Made by a program: the position numbers and the translations under genes
IMG/VR virus record: IMGVR_UViG_3300010372_000001
Coordinates: 1 to 45,196 of that record
Length of the DNA stretch: 45,196 nt
From: a virus
Direction: 5' to 3' (one strand)
The notes under the pieces: model-generated
What the model saw: only the letters and a program-made list of their open reading frames with translations
Told to the model about the DNA's origin: nothing
Databases searched by the model: none
Shown here: positions 33,723 to 39,392 of the stretch, piece by piece
How the letters are laid out: each line of letters opens with the position of its first letter
Numbering within the stretch: the first letter of the stretch is position 1

Positions 33723-33813
33723 TGGTGACCAGGATGGATTTGAACCATCTTTCCTTACGCAAGGTTGCGACCCTTTAGCGCTTTGCTTTTCCAATTAGCG
33801 TCTCTTAATCACC
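33723..33813 (-). tRNA. tRNA-like gene, aberrant, possible anticodon CGC
   Basis: On the minus strand a 91-base sequence has a T-arm with perfect 5-bp stem and 7-base loop (GATGG, TTCAAAT, CCATC), and 5' GGTGATT pairing with 3' GGTCACC as an acceptor stem. AAGG-GTCGCAA-CCTT gives a 7-base anticodon-type loop with CGC in positions 34-36 (alanine codons GCG). A D-arm-like GCT-AATTGGAAA-AGC is present. But there are about nine extra bases between the D-arm and the anticodon arm and a long variable region, and two bases separate T-stem and acceptor. It may be a decayed or unusual tRNA. Confidence 0.5.
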
Positions 33814-34166
33814 ATGCGAATAAAATTTATTGCATCACTCACGCTTCACAGCGTTAGCTTTGCTTGCCTGCTATCGCTTCGGCTGCGAGATTGATCACCT
33901 CCTTGCGTTGATGAACAACTAATGTGCAAATCGACCATGAACACACAATCCGTTAGCACATTGAGAAAGTGTTTCGCCAGTCGCAATCTGGCTGTTGGTC
34001 GAACCGCCTATTTAATCAGCAGGCCATTAAAACACCTTCACAATATGCACCGCTTACGGCGGTGAGTCGTTTACCATAAATGCAGGCAGCCAACCCGCCA
34101 AGATTGACACTGCCTGTTTGCACTATCTCGCTATCAAAAATAGCCTGCCAGTTAAATATCCACCAT
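33814..34166. other. Intergenic stretch without a convincing gene
   Basis: About 350 bases between the tRNA-like sequence and the Rz gene. On the minus strand AAGGAGGTGATC (33908-33897) is a full match to the ribosome's anti-Shine-Dalgarno, but the frames after it are short: a 30-codon Arg/Ser-rich frame at 33938-33846, and a GTG frame (VINLAAEAIAGKQ) that stops after 14 codons and would continue as ANAVKRE after removal of one base. An inverted repeat GCAGGCAG/CTGCCTG lies at about 34082-34120. Could be a small RNA leader region or a decayed gene. Confidence 0.5.
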
Positions 34167-34661
34167 TCACCTATCTTTGTCAACAACTATTTTCGCCCAA
34201 TCTTGCAAAGCCTTTAATTTTGCTTCACACCTGTCGGCATCTCGTCCGATTGCCGCAATGCTTCTTGCAGTCGATGCTGGTAGCTCTGCTGTTGTGTATT
34301 CTTCTCCATTGCCCATAATGGAGGCGCTGGTATCTCGCACTGAACAATCAGCGGCTTTGGTGATGACGCGCACCCGCCAAGGCCGATTAGCAAGCTCAGT
34401 ATTAAGTCGGTCATTTTCAGATTGTGCATTTTGATACTTCTCCCAGGCTTCTCGCTCGCTTTGTTCTGCCGCTTCGTCTTTCTGCTTGCGCTGCTCATTG
34501 AGTTTAGTTAGCGCGCTAGCTGTCGCTTCGTTCATGACTGACTTTTCAGCAAGCCAATCGCTCATCACTGAATCATGGCCGTATTTGTAGCCGCCGAAAG
34601 TTGACAGTGCCAGCAGTCCAAGCGCAATAGCAATCTTAATCGTTAGCGGATTTATTGGCAT
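34167..34661 (-). CDS. Inner-membrane spanin (Rz-like)
   Basis: A 164-residue protein; start at 34661 behind GAGGGAGT. One N-terminal membrane anchor (IKIAIALGLLALSTFGGYKYG) is followed by a long periplasmic helix (LAEKSVMNEATASALTKLNEQRKQKDEAAEQSEREAWEKYQNAQSENDRL) and a C-terminal domain with two cysteines. This is the i-spanin plan; it fuses inner and outer membranes in the last lysis step. A lipoprotein partner is encoded within it in another frame. Confidence 0.88.
   Translation of the reverse strand: MPINPLTIKIAIALGLLALSTFGGYKYGHDSVMSDWLAEKSVMNEATASALTKLNEQRKQKDEAAEQSEREAWEKYQNAQSENDRLNTELANRPWRVRVITKAADCSVRDTSASIMGNGEEYTTAELPASTARSIAAIGRDADRCEAKLKALQDWAKIVVDKDR
34214..34414 (-). CDS. 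Outer-membrane spanin lipoprotein (Rz1-like), embedded in Rz
   Basis: A 66-residue frame fully inside the Rz gene. MTDLILSLLIGLGGCASSPKP has a lipoprotein signal with lipobox L-G-G-C (Cys15); the mature part is Pro-rich at first (PKPLIVQCEIPAPPLW) and then helical. An alternative ATG is 5 codons upstream at 34429. Embedded Rz1 genes of this type are well known in lambda-like phages. Confidence 0.85.
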   Translation of the reverse strand: MTDLILSLLIGLGGCASSPKPLIVQCEIPAPPLWAMEKNTQQQSYQHRLQEALRQSDEMPTGVKQN

Positions 34662-34884
34662 GATTGACTCCCTCGTATTTTGATTGCACAGCCTTGGCCC
34701 AGCCGCCAGAGCCAACGAGCGCAAGACCTGCTGTTATAGCAGTACCTGCGTGAGTCGCGTCAATAAACATGGCCGCCGCACCTGCAACGGCCACCAGCGA
34801 GCCGACAATCATCGAAATCATAAACCCCAAGCGCATCATTGAATATTTGCCTGTTGCGCTGCACAAAAAGAAATTTCGCATCAT
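34636..34884 (-). CDS. Putative holin
   Basis: An 82-residue membrane protein with two segments: MISMIVGSLVAVAGAAAMFI and AGTAITAGLALVGSGGWAKAV, and a charged C-terminus. Position between the muramidase and Rz genes is the reason for the holin call; no named holin family recognised. The start at 34884 (or the next ATG, 34881) overlaps the stop of the 25-residue ORF (ATGATG), suggesting coupled or dual starts as in class II/III holins. Confidence 0.72.
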   Translation of the reverse strand: MMRNFFLCSATGKYSMMRLGFMISMIVGSLVAVAGAAAMFIDATHAGTAITAGLALVGSGGWAKAVQSKYEGVNHANKSAND

Positions 34885-34958
34885 AAAACTCGCCCGATCA
34901 AACAAATCTGCTGCCAAGCTTGCTCTTCAGTAAGTATTAAAAAATCAATTAAGCGCAT
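34881..34958 (-). CDS. 25-residue ORF linking muramidase and holin genes
   Basis: MRLIDFLILTEEQAWQQICL and five more residues; it starts within the muramidase's last codons and its stop overlaps the holin ATG, so ribosomes could pass from one to the next. It may be a coupling peptide only. Supported by overlap pattern, not by homology. Confidence 0.35.
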   Translation of the reverse strand: MRLIDFLILTEEQAWQQICLIGRVL

Positions 34959-35488
34959 ATAGCCTCCAAATAGTCAGCCTCTTTATTTCTGCGTGTCGGG
35001 TATCTGTCACCAAAGTTGCGAAGCTCGGCAACTGCCTGCGGCCAATCCTGCTTGGTGCAGGCTCGCCAAAGCTTAGGGCATCTTGTGTCAACATTGCCGT
35101 ATTGAAACGCCACAGAAGCAAGTACCGTTTGCGCTTCGTCTGGTAGCGACTCAAAACAGGATCCTGAATCTCTTAGGTATTCACGCGACAAGTGATCGAG
35201 CGTTTTGCTATGGCTGAATGCGTCTAAATCATCAGCCTCGTCTTGTGTGATGTTAAGTGGTGATTTTCTTAACTCAGCAATGGCGGCATTGCCTTTCAGT
35301 CCGACAAAGCGATACAGCTTGCCGTACAAGTCATGACTAAAAGCCATTTGCAGTTGAGCAACGGAATGCTGGCCCAAGTCAAAGCCAGTGGCGATAGTAA
35401 CGCCTGATTTGCTGTTGCCAGCGTCAGGCACGCACCCTTGCAGCACTTGACCTCCTTCCAGTGTTGAGATAAAACCGAAATTAACCAT
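34949..35488 (-). CDS. Muramidase endolysin, pesticin-type
   Basis: A 179-residue lysozyme related to the pesticin C-terminal catalytic domain. Catalytic candidates are E11 (STLEGG), T31 and D37 (GVTIATGFDLGQHS). The C-terminal core PDEAQTVLASVAFQYGN and RYPTRRNKEADYL fits the family. No signal peptide or SAR anchor is seen, so export probably needs the holin. Start at ATG 35488; a TTG six codons upstream is less likely. Confidence 0.87.
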   Translation of the reverse strand: MVNFGFISTLEGGQVLQGCVPDAGNSKSGVTIATGFDLGQHSVAQLQMAFSHDLYGKLYRFVGLKGNAAIAELRKSPLNITQDEADDLDAFSHSKTLDHLSREYLRDSGSCFESLPDEAQTVLASVAFQYGNVDTRCPKLWRACTKQDWPQAVAELRNFGDRYPTRRNKEADYLEAICA

Positions 35489-35514
35489 ATAGTCACCAAT
35501 GCGCAATGCGCCAA

Positions 35515-35541
35515 TAAAAAGCCCCGAGATGGGGCTATTTT
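35515..35541 (-). terminator. Terminator before the endolysin gene
   Basis: Minus strand AGCCCC, 5-base loop, GGGGCT then TTTTATT. It ends transcription of the small-gene series 36717-35554 just 27 bases before the endolysin start, so the lysis genes must have another promoter or depend on read-through/antitermination. Confidence 0.85.
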
Positions 35542-35553
35542 AACATGGAATGG

Positions 35554-35926
35554 TTATTTTGTGGTTGGCGGATTTGGTAGCGGCATCCAGTGGGTTACTT
35601 GTGATGCGTGATACCCTATGTATGACCCATCCATGTCAAATAAATCGCCTTCATCACCAACGCTAACCATGTTTATGTAAAAATCACCGTTAGCCAATGG
35701 GATTGCAACTACGCAACTCCACTTAATGTGATGATCATCAACACTAATCCAACCATCTGCGCGGGTGTTCCATTCGCTAACAACACAATCACGACTGTTA
35801 GACCAATGCGTGAAAGCGCTTTCACACTGAGTGTTGGAGCACTTTACTGCAAACATTCCGTGTTTATCGCTACTAACTTTCTCTGGGGTCACACCGCAAA
35901 ACGGACAAATTCTTTAATTCACTCAT
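35554..35926 (-). pseudogene. Lar-type zinc finger + DUF551 protein, frameshifted near the start
   Basis: ATG at 35926 overlaps the stop of the upstream gene (ATGA) behind GAGAGGTGAAA and begins MSELKN, the usual start of Lar/zinc-ribbon proteins. The expected continuation CPFCGVTPEKV is present but one frame off: an extra T in the run at 35909-35907 shifts it. The main frame then runs through KCSNTQCESAF...WNTRAD, i.e. the second half of a zinc ribbon, to a DUF551 domain ending THWMPLPNPP. Without the shift it would be a 123-residue protein. Initiation downstream at GTG 35892 would lose the first Cys pair. Confidence 0.75.
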
Positions 35927-36309
35927 TTTTCACCTCTCGCTTCTGCTAGCAGGCTTTCAATTTCATTAGCTACAGTATGAGCATTTATATCAGTCATCAT
36001 TGATGATAGCTTTGATAGCATCTCATACATGTCAGGGGATTTTTCCATTAACTTAGCATCAGGATGGTCTATTCCCTGACACCAATCTCTATGATGCTCC
36101 CTGCCATTTATATCTACAGCCAATGATTCAGCCTTTACACCCTGCAAGATGTGTCCATCAACGATCTCTGTGAATGTTGGAGTTGCGCTATGCATCCCCC
36201 ATCTTTCAAAGCGCAAAACTTCATTACCCCTTGCGCTTAGAAAAACTCTCTTATTTCTTCTATTAATTTCCCACTTCCACGGCCCTTTAGTAAATTTAGC
36301 ATCACTCAT
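35923..36309 (-). CDS. Small phage protein related to the 7465-7734 gene
   Basis: A 128-residue protein; start at 36309 behind GGAGGTTGTG. It shares the N-terminus MS-(D/E)-AKFTKGPW and the C-terminal pattern P(D/E)MYEMLSKLS...ESLLAEARGE with the protein at 7465; the middle (GREHHRDWCQGIDHPDAKLMEKSPDMYEM) differs. Function unknown. Stop overlaps the frameshifted Lar/DUF551 gene. Confidence 0.8.
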   Translation of the reverse strand: MSDAKFTKGPWKWEINRRNKRVFLSARGNEVLRFERWGMHSATPTFTEIVDGHILQGVKAESLAVDINGREHHRDWCQGIDHPDAKLMEKSPDMYEMLSKLSSMMTDINAHTVANEIESLLAEARGEK

Positions 36310-36475
36310 CACAACCTCCATCAATCACAATTTTCTCAGCGTGAACACTGGGCTGCTCACACGACATTTTCCAAAGTGGCGATGCGTTATCATCTAGAAA
36401 CGCGATCGCCTGTTCTCTTGTTAATTTTCCGTACCACATGCAGTATTCGATAAGCGATTCAGCGTAAGGTGTCAT
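36302..36475 (-). CDS. Small unknown protein, 57 residues
   Basis: Start at 36475 overlaps the upstream stop (TGATG). TPYAESLIEYCMWYGKLTREQAIAFLDDNASPLWKMSCEQPSVHAEKI; helical first half. No family recognised. Overlaps the next gene by 8 bases. Confidence 0.6.
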   Translation of the reverse strand: MTPYAESLIEYCMWYGKLTREQAIAFLDDNASPLWKMSCEQPSVHAEKIVIDGGCDE

Positions 36476-36717
36476 CACCAAACCACCATCACAGCCACGA
36501 ATACGACTATCAACACGCATGACGCTATAACATCGCCAACGTGAGACTTGCCGATGAATATGCAGCCTTTAGTGCTCTTACGAAAGCTTGCGCTCCACTT
36601 GTTGCGCTCGCTGTTCCATTCAAGAATATATTGGTTGTTGTCTTTTAGGTATTTGCCAGTCGCACAGCAGTAATGAGTTGCTCCATCTGGTGCGTTAGCT
36701 CGGATTCGTTTAGTCAT
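36475..36717 (-). CDS. Small protein with C-terminal membrane segment
   Basis: An 80-residue protein starting at 36717, right after the conserved leader GGAGATAAAA. The N-terminal part (TKRIRANAPDGATHYCCATGKYLKDNNQYILEWNSERNKW) is a small strand-rich domain seen in several phage proteins; the C-terminus (VIASCVLIVVFVAVMVVW) is a membrane anchor. First gene of the leftward 36.7 kb operon. Confidence 0.7.
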   Translation of the reverse strand: MTKRIRANAPDGATHYCCATGKYLKDNNQYILEWNSERNKWSASFRKSTKGCIFIGKSHVGDVIASCVLIVVFVAVMVVW

Positions 36718-36718
36718 T

Positions 36719-36787
36719 TTTATCTCCACAATTTAGTTGACATGCTCATAATATAGCCTTAATCTTTACCTGTCAAACAATGGAGAT
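36719..36787. promoter_or_regulatory. Bidirectional promoter-leader module
   Basis: Rightward: TTGACA (36737-36742), 17 bases, TAATCT (36760-36765). Leftward: TTGACA (36776-36771), 17 bases, TATTAT (36753-36748). Each strand then carries a TGGAGAT leader (36781-36787 rightward; 36728-36722 leftward), so the module is a near-symmetric inverted repeat. The two outer -35 edges are 40 bases apart, the same as at 3554-3593. Confidence 0.82.
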
Positions 36788-36793
36788 TAGAAA

Positions 36794-36991
36794 ATGATTA
36801 GCTTGCATTACTTTTTTAGCGGAAAGATTTACAACGACGATATGCAAATGACAGGTCACTTTACTGTTGAAGCTATGGGTCAGCGCGATAGTTTCAGCAA
36901 CTTGCTTAGCGGGGCAGTTAATGATACAGCCAGTAGATTTGGCGTTGATCCAAAGCACGTCCACATCGAAAACATTGTTAAGGTCATCTGA
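36794..36991 (+). CDS. Small unknown protein, first of the 36.8-38.0 kb cassette
   Basis: A 65-residue protein behind GGAGATTAGAAA. ISLHYFFSGKIYNDDMQMTGHFTVEAMGQRDSFSNLL and HVHIENIVKVI form an alternating strand/helix pattern. No family recognised. First of five rightward genes ending in a terminator at 38023. Confidence 0.65.
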   Translation: MISLHYFFSGKIYNDDMQMTGHFTVEAMGQRDSFSNLLSGAVNDTASRFGVDPKHVHIENIVKVI

Positions 36992-36992
36992 T

Positions 36993-37214
36993 ATGAAAAT
37001 ACAATTCAACTTCCTCGGACTATCCTGCGAAGCTGTCGGCAGCATGGAAAACGGCCAGTTCATCGCTAACGCAATCAGCGCCAAGGGATTACTAGACGAT
37101 GAGGCATTGCCTTCTGCGCTATTCGATGACTTATGCAAGGTGATGGATTCCGCAGCGCAGGATACCAAGGCTTCTTATCGTGATGATACGGCTTGTTTTG
37201 GTGAGCAGATATGA
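36993..37214 (+). CDS. Small unknown protein, 73 residues
   Basis: Start at ATG 36993, two bases past the upstream stop, with AAGG upstream. KIQFNFLGLSCEAVGSMENGQFIANAIS and DEALPSALFDDLCKVMD. Family unknown. Overlaps the next gene by 4 bases (ATGA). Confidence 0.65.
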   Translation: MKIQFNFLGLSCEAVGSMENGQFIANAISAKGLLDDEALPSALFDDLCKVMDSAAQDTKASYRDDTACFGEQI

Positions 37215-37621
37215 CCAAACGCCAAGCAATGATAGAAGCGCAAGCAAAAGGTCTGCTAACGTTTCAGTGGCTGCCACATAAATGCGGTCACACAGAATAC
37301 CGCGCACATTCAAGCATGATGTGCGTTCACTGCGACCGCGAAAGAGTCAAGAAGTACCGCGCAGCAAATAAAGAGCGCTGCGCAAAAATGGTTAGCAATT
37401 GGCACAAAAACAACAAGGAGTATCTACGAATGAAAGCAAGGGCGAATAGCGAGACACGAGCAGAGCAATCAGATGCCGCCAAGGTCGCAAACGAATACGG
37501 GCTAACCATGCTCGATGTCGTCACAGCATGGGGAAGTCGCGCATCACTGAAAACTATTTTTAGTCAGAATGAAACCAAGTTCAGAATTATCTGCGCTGGA
37601 GTTAAGGAGTTGAGCAAATGA
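37211..37621 (+). CDS. Zinc-finger protein of possible HNH/endonuclease VII type
   Basis: A 136-residue protein. HKCGHTEYRAHSSMMCVHCDRERVKKYR gives a C-x-H...C-x-x-C knuckle followed by a basic helix with RAANKERCAKMVSNWHKNN, similar to the zinc part of phage recombination endonuclease VII and related HNH proteins. The full catalytic H-N-H is not evident. Probably a DNA-binding protein. Confidence 0.55.
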   Translation: MTKRQAMIEAQAKGLLTFQWLPHKCGHTEYRAHSSMMCVHCDRERVKKYRAANKERCAKMVSNWHKNNKEYLRMKARANSETRAEQSDAAKVANEYGLTMLDVVTAWGSRASLKTIFSQNETKFRIICAGVKELSK

Positions 37622-37833
37622 ACAGACAACAAGCATTAGAATGGCTAGTCGAGAATGTGACCAAGTGGCCTGTTGATCCATCAATGATTTACAGTGAGCA
37701 GCCATATGATTTTTGGACATCGTGCGATGAAAGAAATCTTGATGATGTTGTTTTATGCAAGCGGTCAGACATTGAAAATAGCGACAATCAAATCACCCAA
37801 CAAGAATGGCTAGACGCCACAGACACGCTATGA
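37618..37833 (+). CDS. Small acidic protein, unknown
   Basis: A 71-residue protein: NRQQALEWLVENVTKWPVDPSMIYSEQPYDFWTSCDERNLDDVVLCKRSDIENSDNQITQQEWLDATD. Highly acidic, Trp-rich, a pattern often seen in phage-encoded host-protein inhibitors, but no family is recognised. Overlaps both neighbours by 4 bases. Confidence 0.65.
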   Translation: MNRQQALEWLVENVTKWPVDPSMIYSEQPYDFWTSCDERNLDDVVLCKRSDIENSDNQITQQEWLDATDTL

Positions 37834-38039
37834 CATGCAACAAAATGGCGTATCAATCACGCAATGACGCGCTAGATGACTATAGACTACTTACAGCGCG
37901 AAGCTGTAAGTCTATAGTCGGAGCTAAAATGTATGCTTACCTGTGCCCATGCGGAATGTGGCACTTAACCCGGCAAAGGCCGAATGGCAAAAGAGCGAAG
38001 AAATACGCAAAATTTAGAGCACAAAAAAGCCCCGCTTAG
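37830..38039 (+). CDS. Small basic protein with C-P-C-G-x-W-H motif
   Basis: A 69-residue protein; start at 37830 overlaps the upstream stop (ATGA). AYQSRNDALDDYRLLTA, then KMYAYLCPCGMWHLTRQ and a Lys/Arg tail. The Y-x-C-P-x-C-x-x-W-H-L-T pattern is common in small phage/plasmid proteins thought to bind zinc. A long inverted repeat lies inside the gene (37878-37918). It ends inside the terminator. Confidence 0.7.
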   Translation: MTCNKMAYQSRNDALDDYRLLTARSCKSIVGAKMYAYLCPCGMWHLTRQRPNGKRAKKYAKFRAQKSPA

Positions 38040-38052
38040 GGGCTTTCTTTTT
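38023..38052. terminator. Bidirectional terminator between convergent genes
   Basis: AAAGCCCC and GGGGCTTT around GCTTA, with A-run left and T-run right. It overlaps the end of the small basic protein gene and lies directly at the stop of the leftward head morphogenesis gene. Confidence 0.9.
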
Positions 38053-39160
38053 ACCTGCCAGCAAAGAACGACTCCCCCTGCTCCTGCGCCTTTTTGTATA
38101 GCGCCTGCTGCAACAATTCGCCAGTCTTTTTATCAACCAGTACCGATGTCACAGAGCATAAACATTGAATACGGTTGCCATCCTCAGCCCACCACATTGC
38201 CTGCTCGTCAGATGTGTAGGTGTTGCCATGCCTTGCCGCGTGACTTCTGCGAGTGGTTCGAGTTAGCGCTGACAGGTGCATGATCTTCGCCTCGAATCCG
38301 CCGTCCGAGTACAGGTTTTCATTCATATCATCGTTAACTTCGAGATAGGCTTGGGCATATGCCGCATTGATTTCTGTCCTAGCGATACGTTCAGCTCGGA
38401 ACTTATACCCGCCTTGCTCAGGCCATATCTTTTCTTGAATCCGCTTAGCTGCATCTTTGGCGCTGATACCGTCAGCGATAGATTGCGCCATGATGAAGCG
38501 TAAATCGTTAATCATCTGGCTGCTTAGGTTGTCCATGTCGTTAAACGTGCGCGATGATATAAGCTCAATAGGTCGCCTATACTGAGGCTGCATCAGCAGG
38601 TTTTGAATATCAAGGCCGCGAACCTCGGTTGATATTTCACGCCCGACAACTTGAGCTGTACTGATGTTTTGCAGAGATTGCAGCGAGTCGCTGGCCCCTG
38701 CCTCGAATGATGGATTGACGTACTGCGATAGATACCACTGTGGAGACCATAATCCTTGACCATCCATTACCCACTTATTGACGATGCGCGCGATGAGTTG
38801 GTCAACAGCGTTTATTTCTGATTGGTCAACCTCGTAGAAATACTTGGTGCGATTGATAACGAAAAGTCCAAGATATTCGGCAGGACAAGCATTACCCCTG
38901 AAAATCGGCTCAGCATCTTTGTAAGTTAGTGCACATGAGCCCAAGTCATACCAAACTTTATCGAAGTTAACTCCTATTGCAGAAGCGTTAACCTGTGCGG
39001 CCCTGACTAGATTTCTATCAAGAAACTCGGTGATAGCGACAATCGACTCATTCATGGCTCGCTTAATGCGCGTACCAATATCGTCAATTGCTCGCTTTCT
39101 TAGGTGGCTGACTCTTGGCCCATTAGGGTCATGTAATCGGTGGATGATTGGGGACGCCAT
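38051..39160 (-). CDS. Head morphogenesis protein (SPP1 gp7/Mu F-like)
   Basis: A 369-residue minor head protein. N-terminal helices; C-terminal phage Mu F-like domain: FRAERIARTEINAAYAQAYLE, then MHLSALTRTTRRSHAARHGNTYT, WWAEDGNRIQCLCSVTSVLVD. These residues (A-R-T-E, R-x-x-H, C-x-C) are the domain's hallmarks. Such proteins associate with the portal in early capsid assembly. An extended -10 (TGATATACT) precedes its start, which would be useful because a gene remnant lies upstream. Confidence 0.9.
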   Translation of the reverse strand: MASPIIHRLHDPNGPRVSHLRKRAIDDIGTRIKRAMNESIVAITEFLDRNLVRAAQVNASAIGVNFDKVWYDLGSCALTYKDAEPIFRGNACPAEYLGLFVINRTKYFYEVDQSEINAVDQLIARIVNKWVMDGQGLWSPQWYLSQYVNPSFEAGASDSLQSLQNISTAQVVGREISTEVRGLDIQNLLMQPQYRRPIELISSRTFNDMDNLSSQMINDLRFIMAQSIADGISAKDAAKRIQEKIWPEQGGYKFRAERIARTEINAAYAQAYLEVNDDMNENLYSDGGFEAKIMHLSALTRTTRRSHAARHGNTYTSDEQAMWWAEDGNRIQCLCSVTSVLVDKKTGELLQQALYKKAQEQGESFFAGR

Positions 39161-39227
39161 AACAATCTCCTGTTATTGTTATGGCTAGTATATCAGATTT
39201 AAACGGTCTTCAGCATTGAGTCGTTTT

Positions 39228-39320
39228 TCATGAATAGTATCCAGTAATAGTTATTGGATTATTCCCATCAAACCAAAACATTTTTGAACCGCAGCAAGCA
39301 TCTAATGCAACTTTATTCAT
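39228..39320 (-). pseudogene. Remnant of a SAM-dependent methyltransferase gene
   Basis: ATG at 39320 follows the conserved TTGTGGAGATAAGAA leader and a plausible promoter (39378-39350), but only 30 codons remain. The text MNKVALDACCGSKMFWFD is the start of a phage methyltransferase family in which D-A-C-C-G-S forms the SAM-binding motif I. The frame then diverges (NPITITGYYS) and stops. No further methyltransferase motif follows before the head morphogenesis gene. Confidence 0.65.
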
Positions 39321-39325
39321 TTCTT

Positions 39326-39378
39326 ATCTCCACAAATAAACATGCCACGAATTTATCACTACACCGTGGCACTGTAAA
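39326..39378 (-). promoter_or_regulatory. Promoter-leader cassette before the methyltransferase remnant
   Basis: Minus strand TTTACA (39378-39373), 17 bases, TAAATT (39355-39350), then ATTTGTGGAGATAAGAA and ATG. Same arrangement as the intact cassettes, so the remnant was once a normal early-type accessory gene. Confidence 0.6.
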
Positions 39379-39392
39379 GATAATTATGGATA

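Noticed and set aside
33897-33912. 16S rRNA 3'-end fragment (plus strand ATCACCTCCTT)
   Set aside because: Only about 12 bases match; it is the complement of a strong ribosome binding site, not rRNA.
34118-34434. Plus-strand frames opposite the Rz/Rz1 genes
   Set aside because: Opposite strand of two overlapping, well-supported spanin genes; no start signals.
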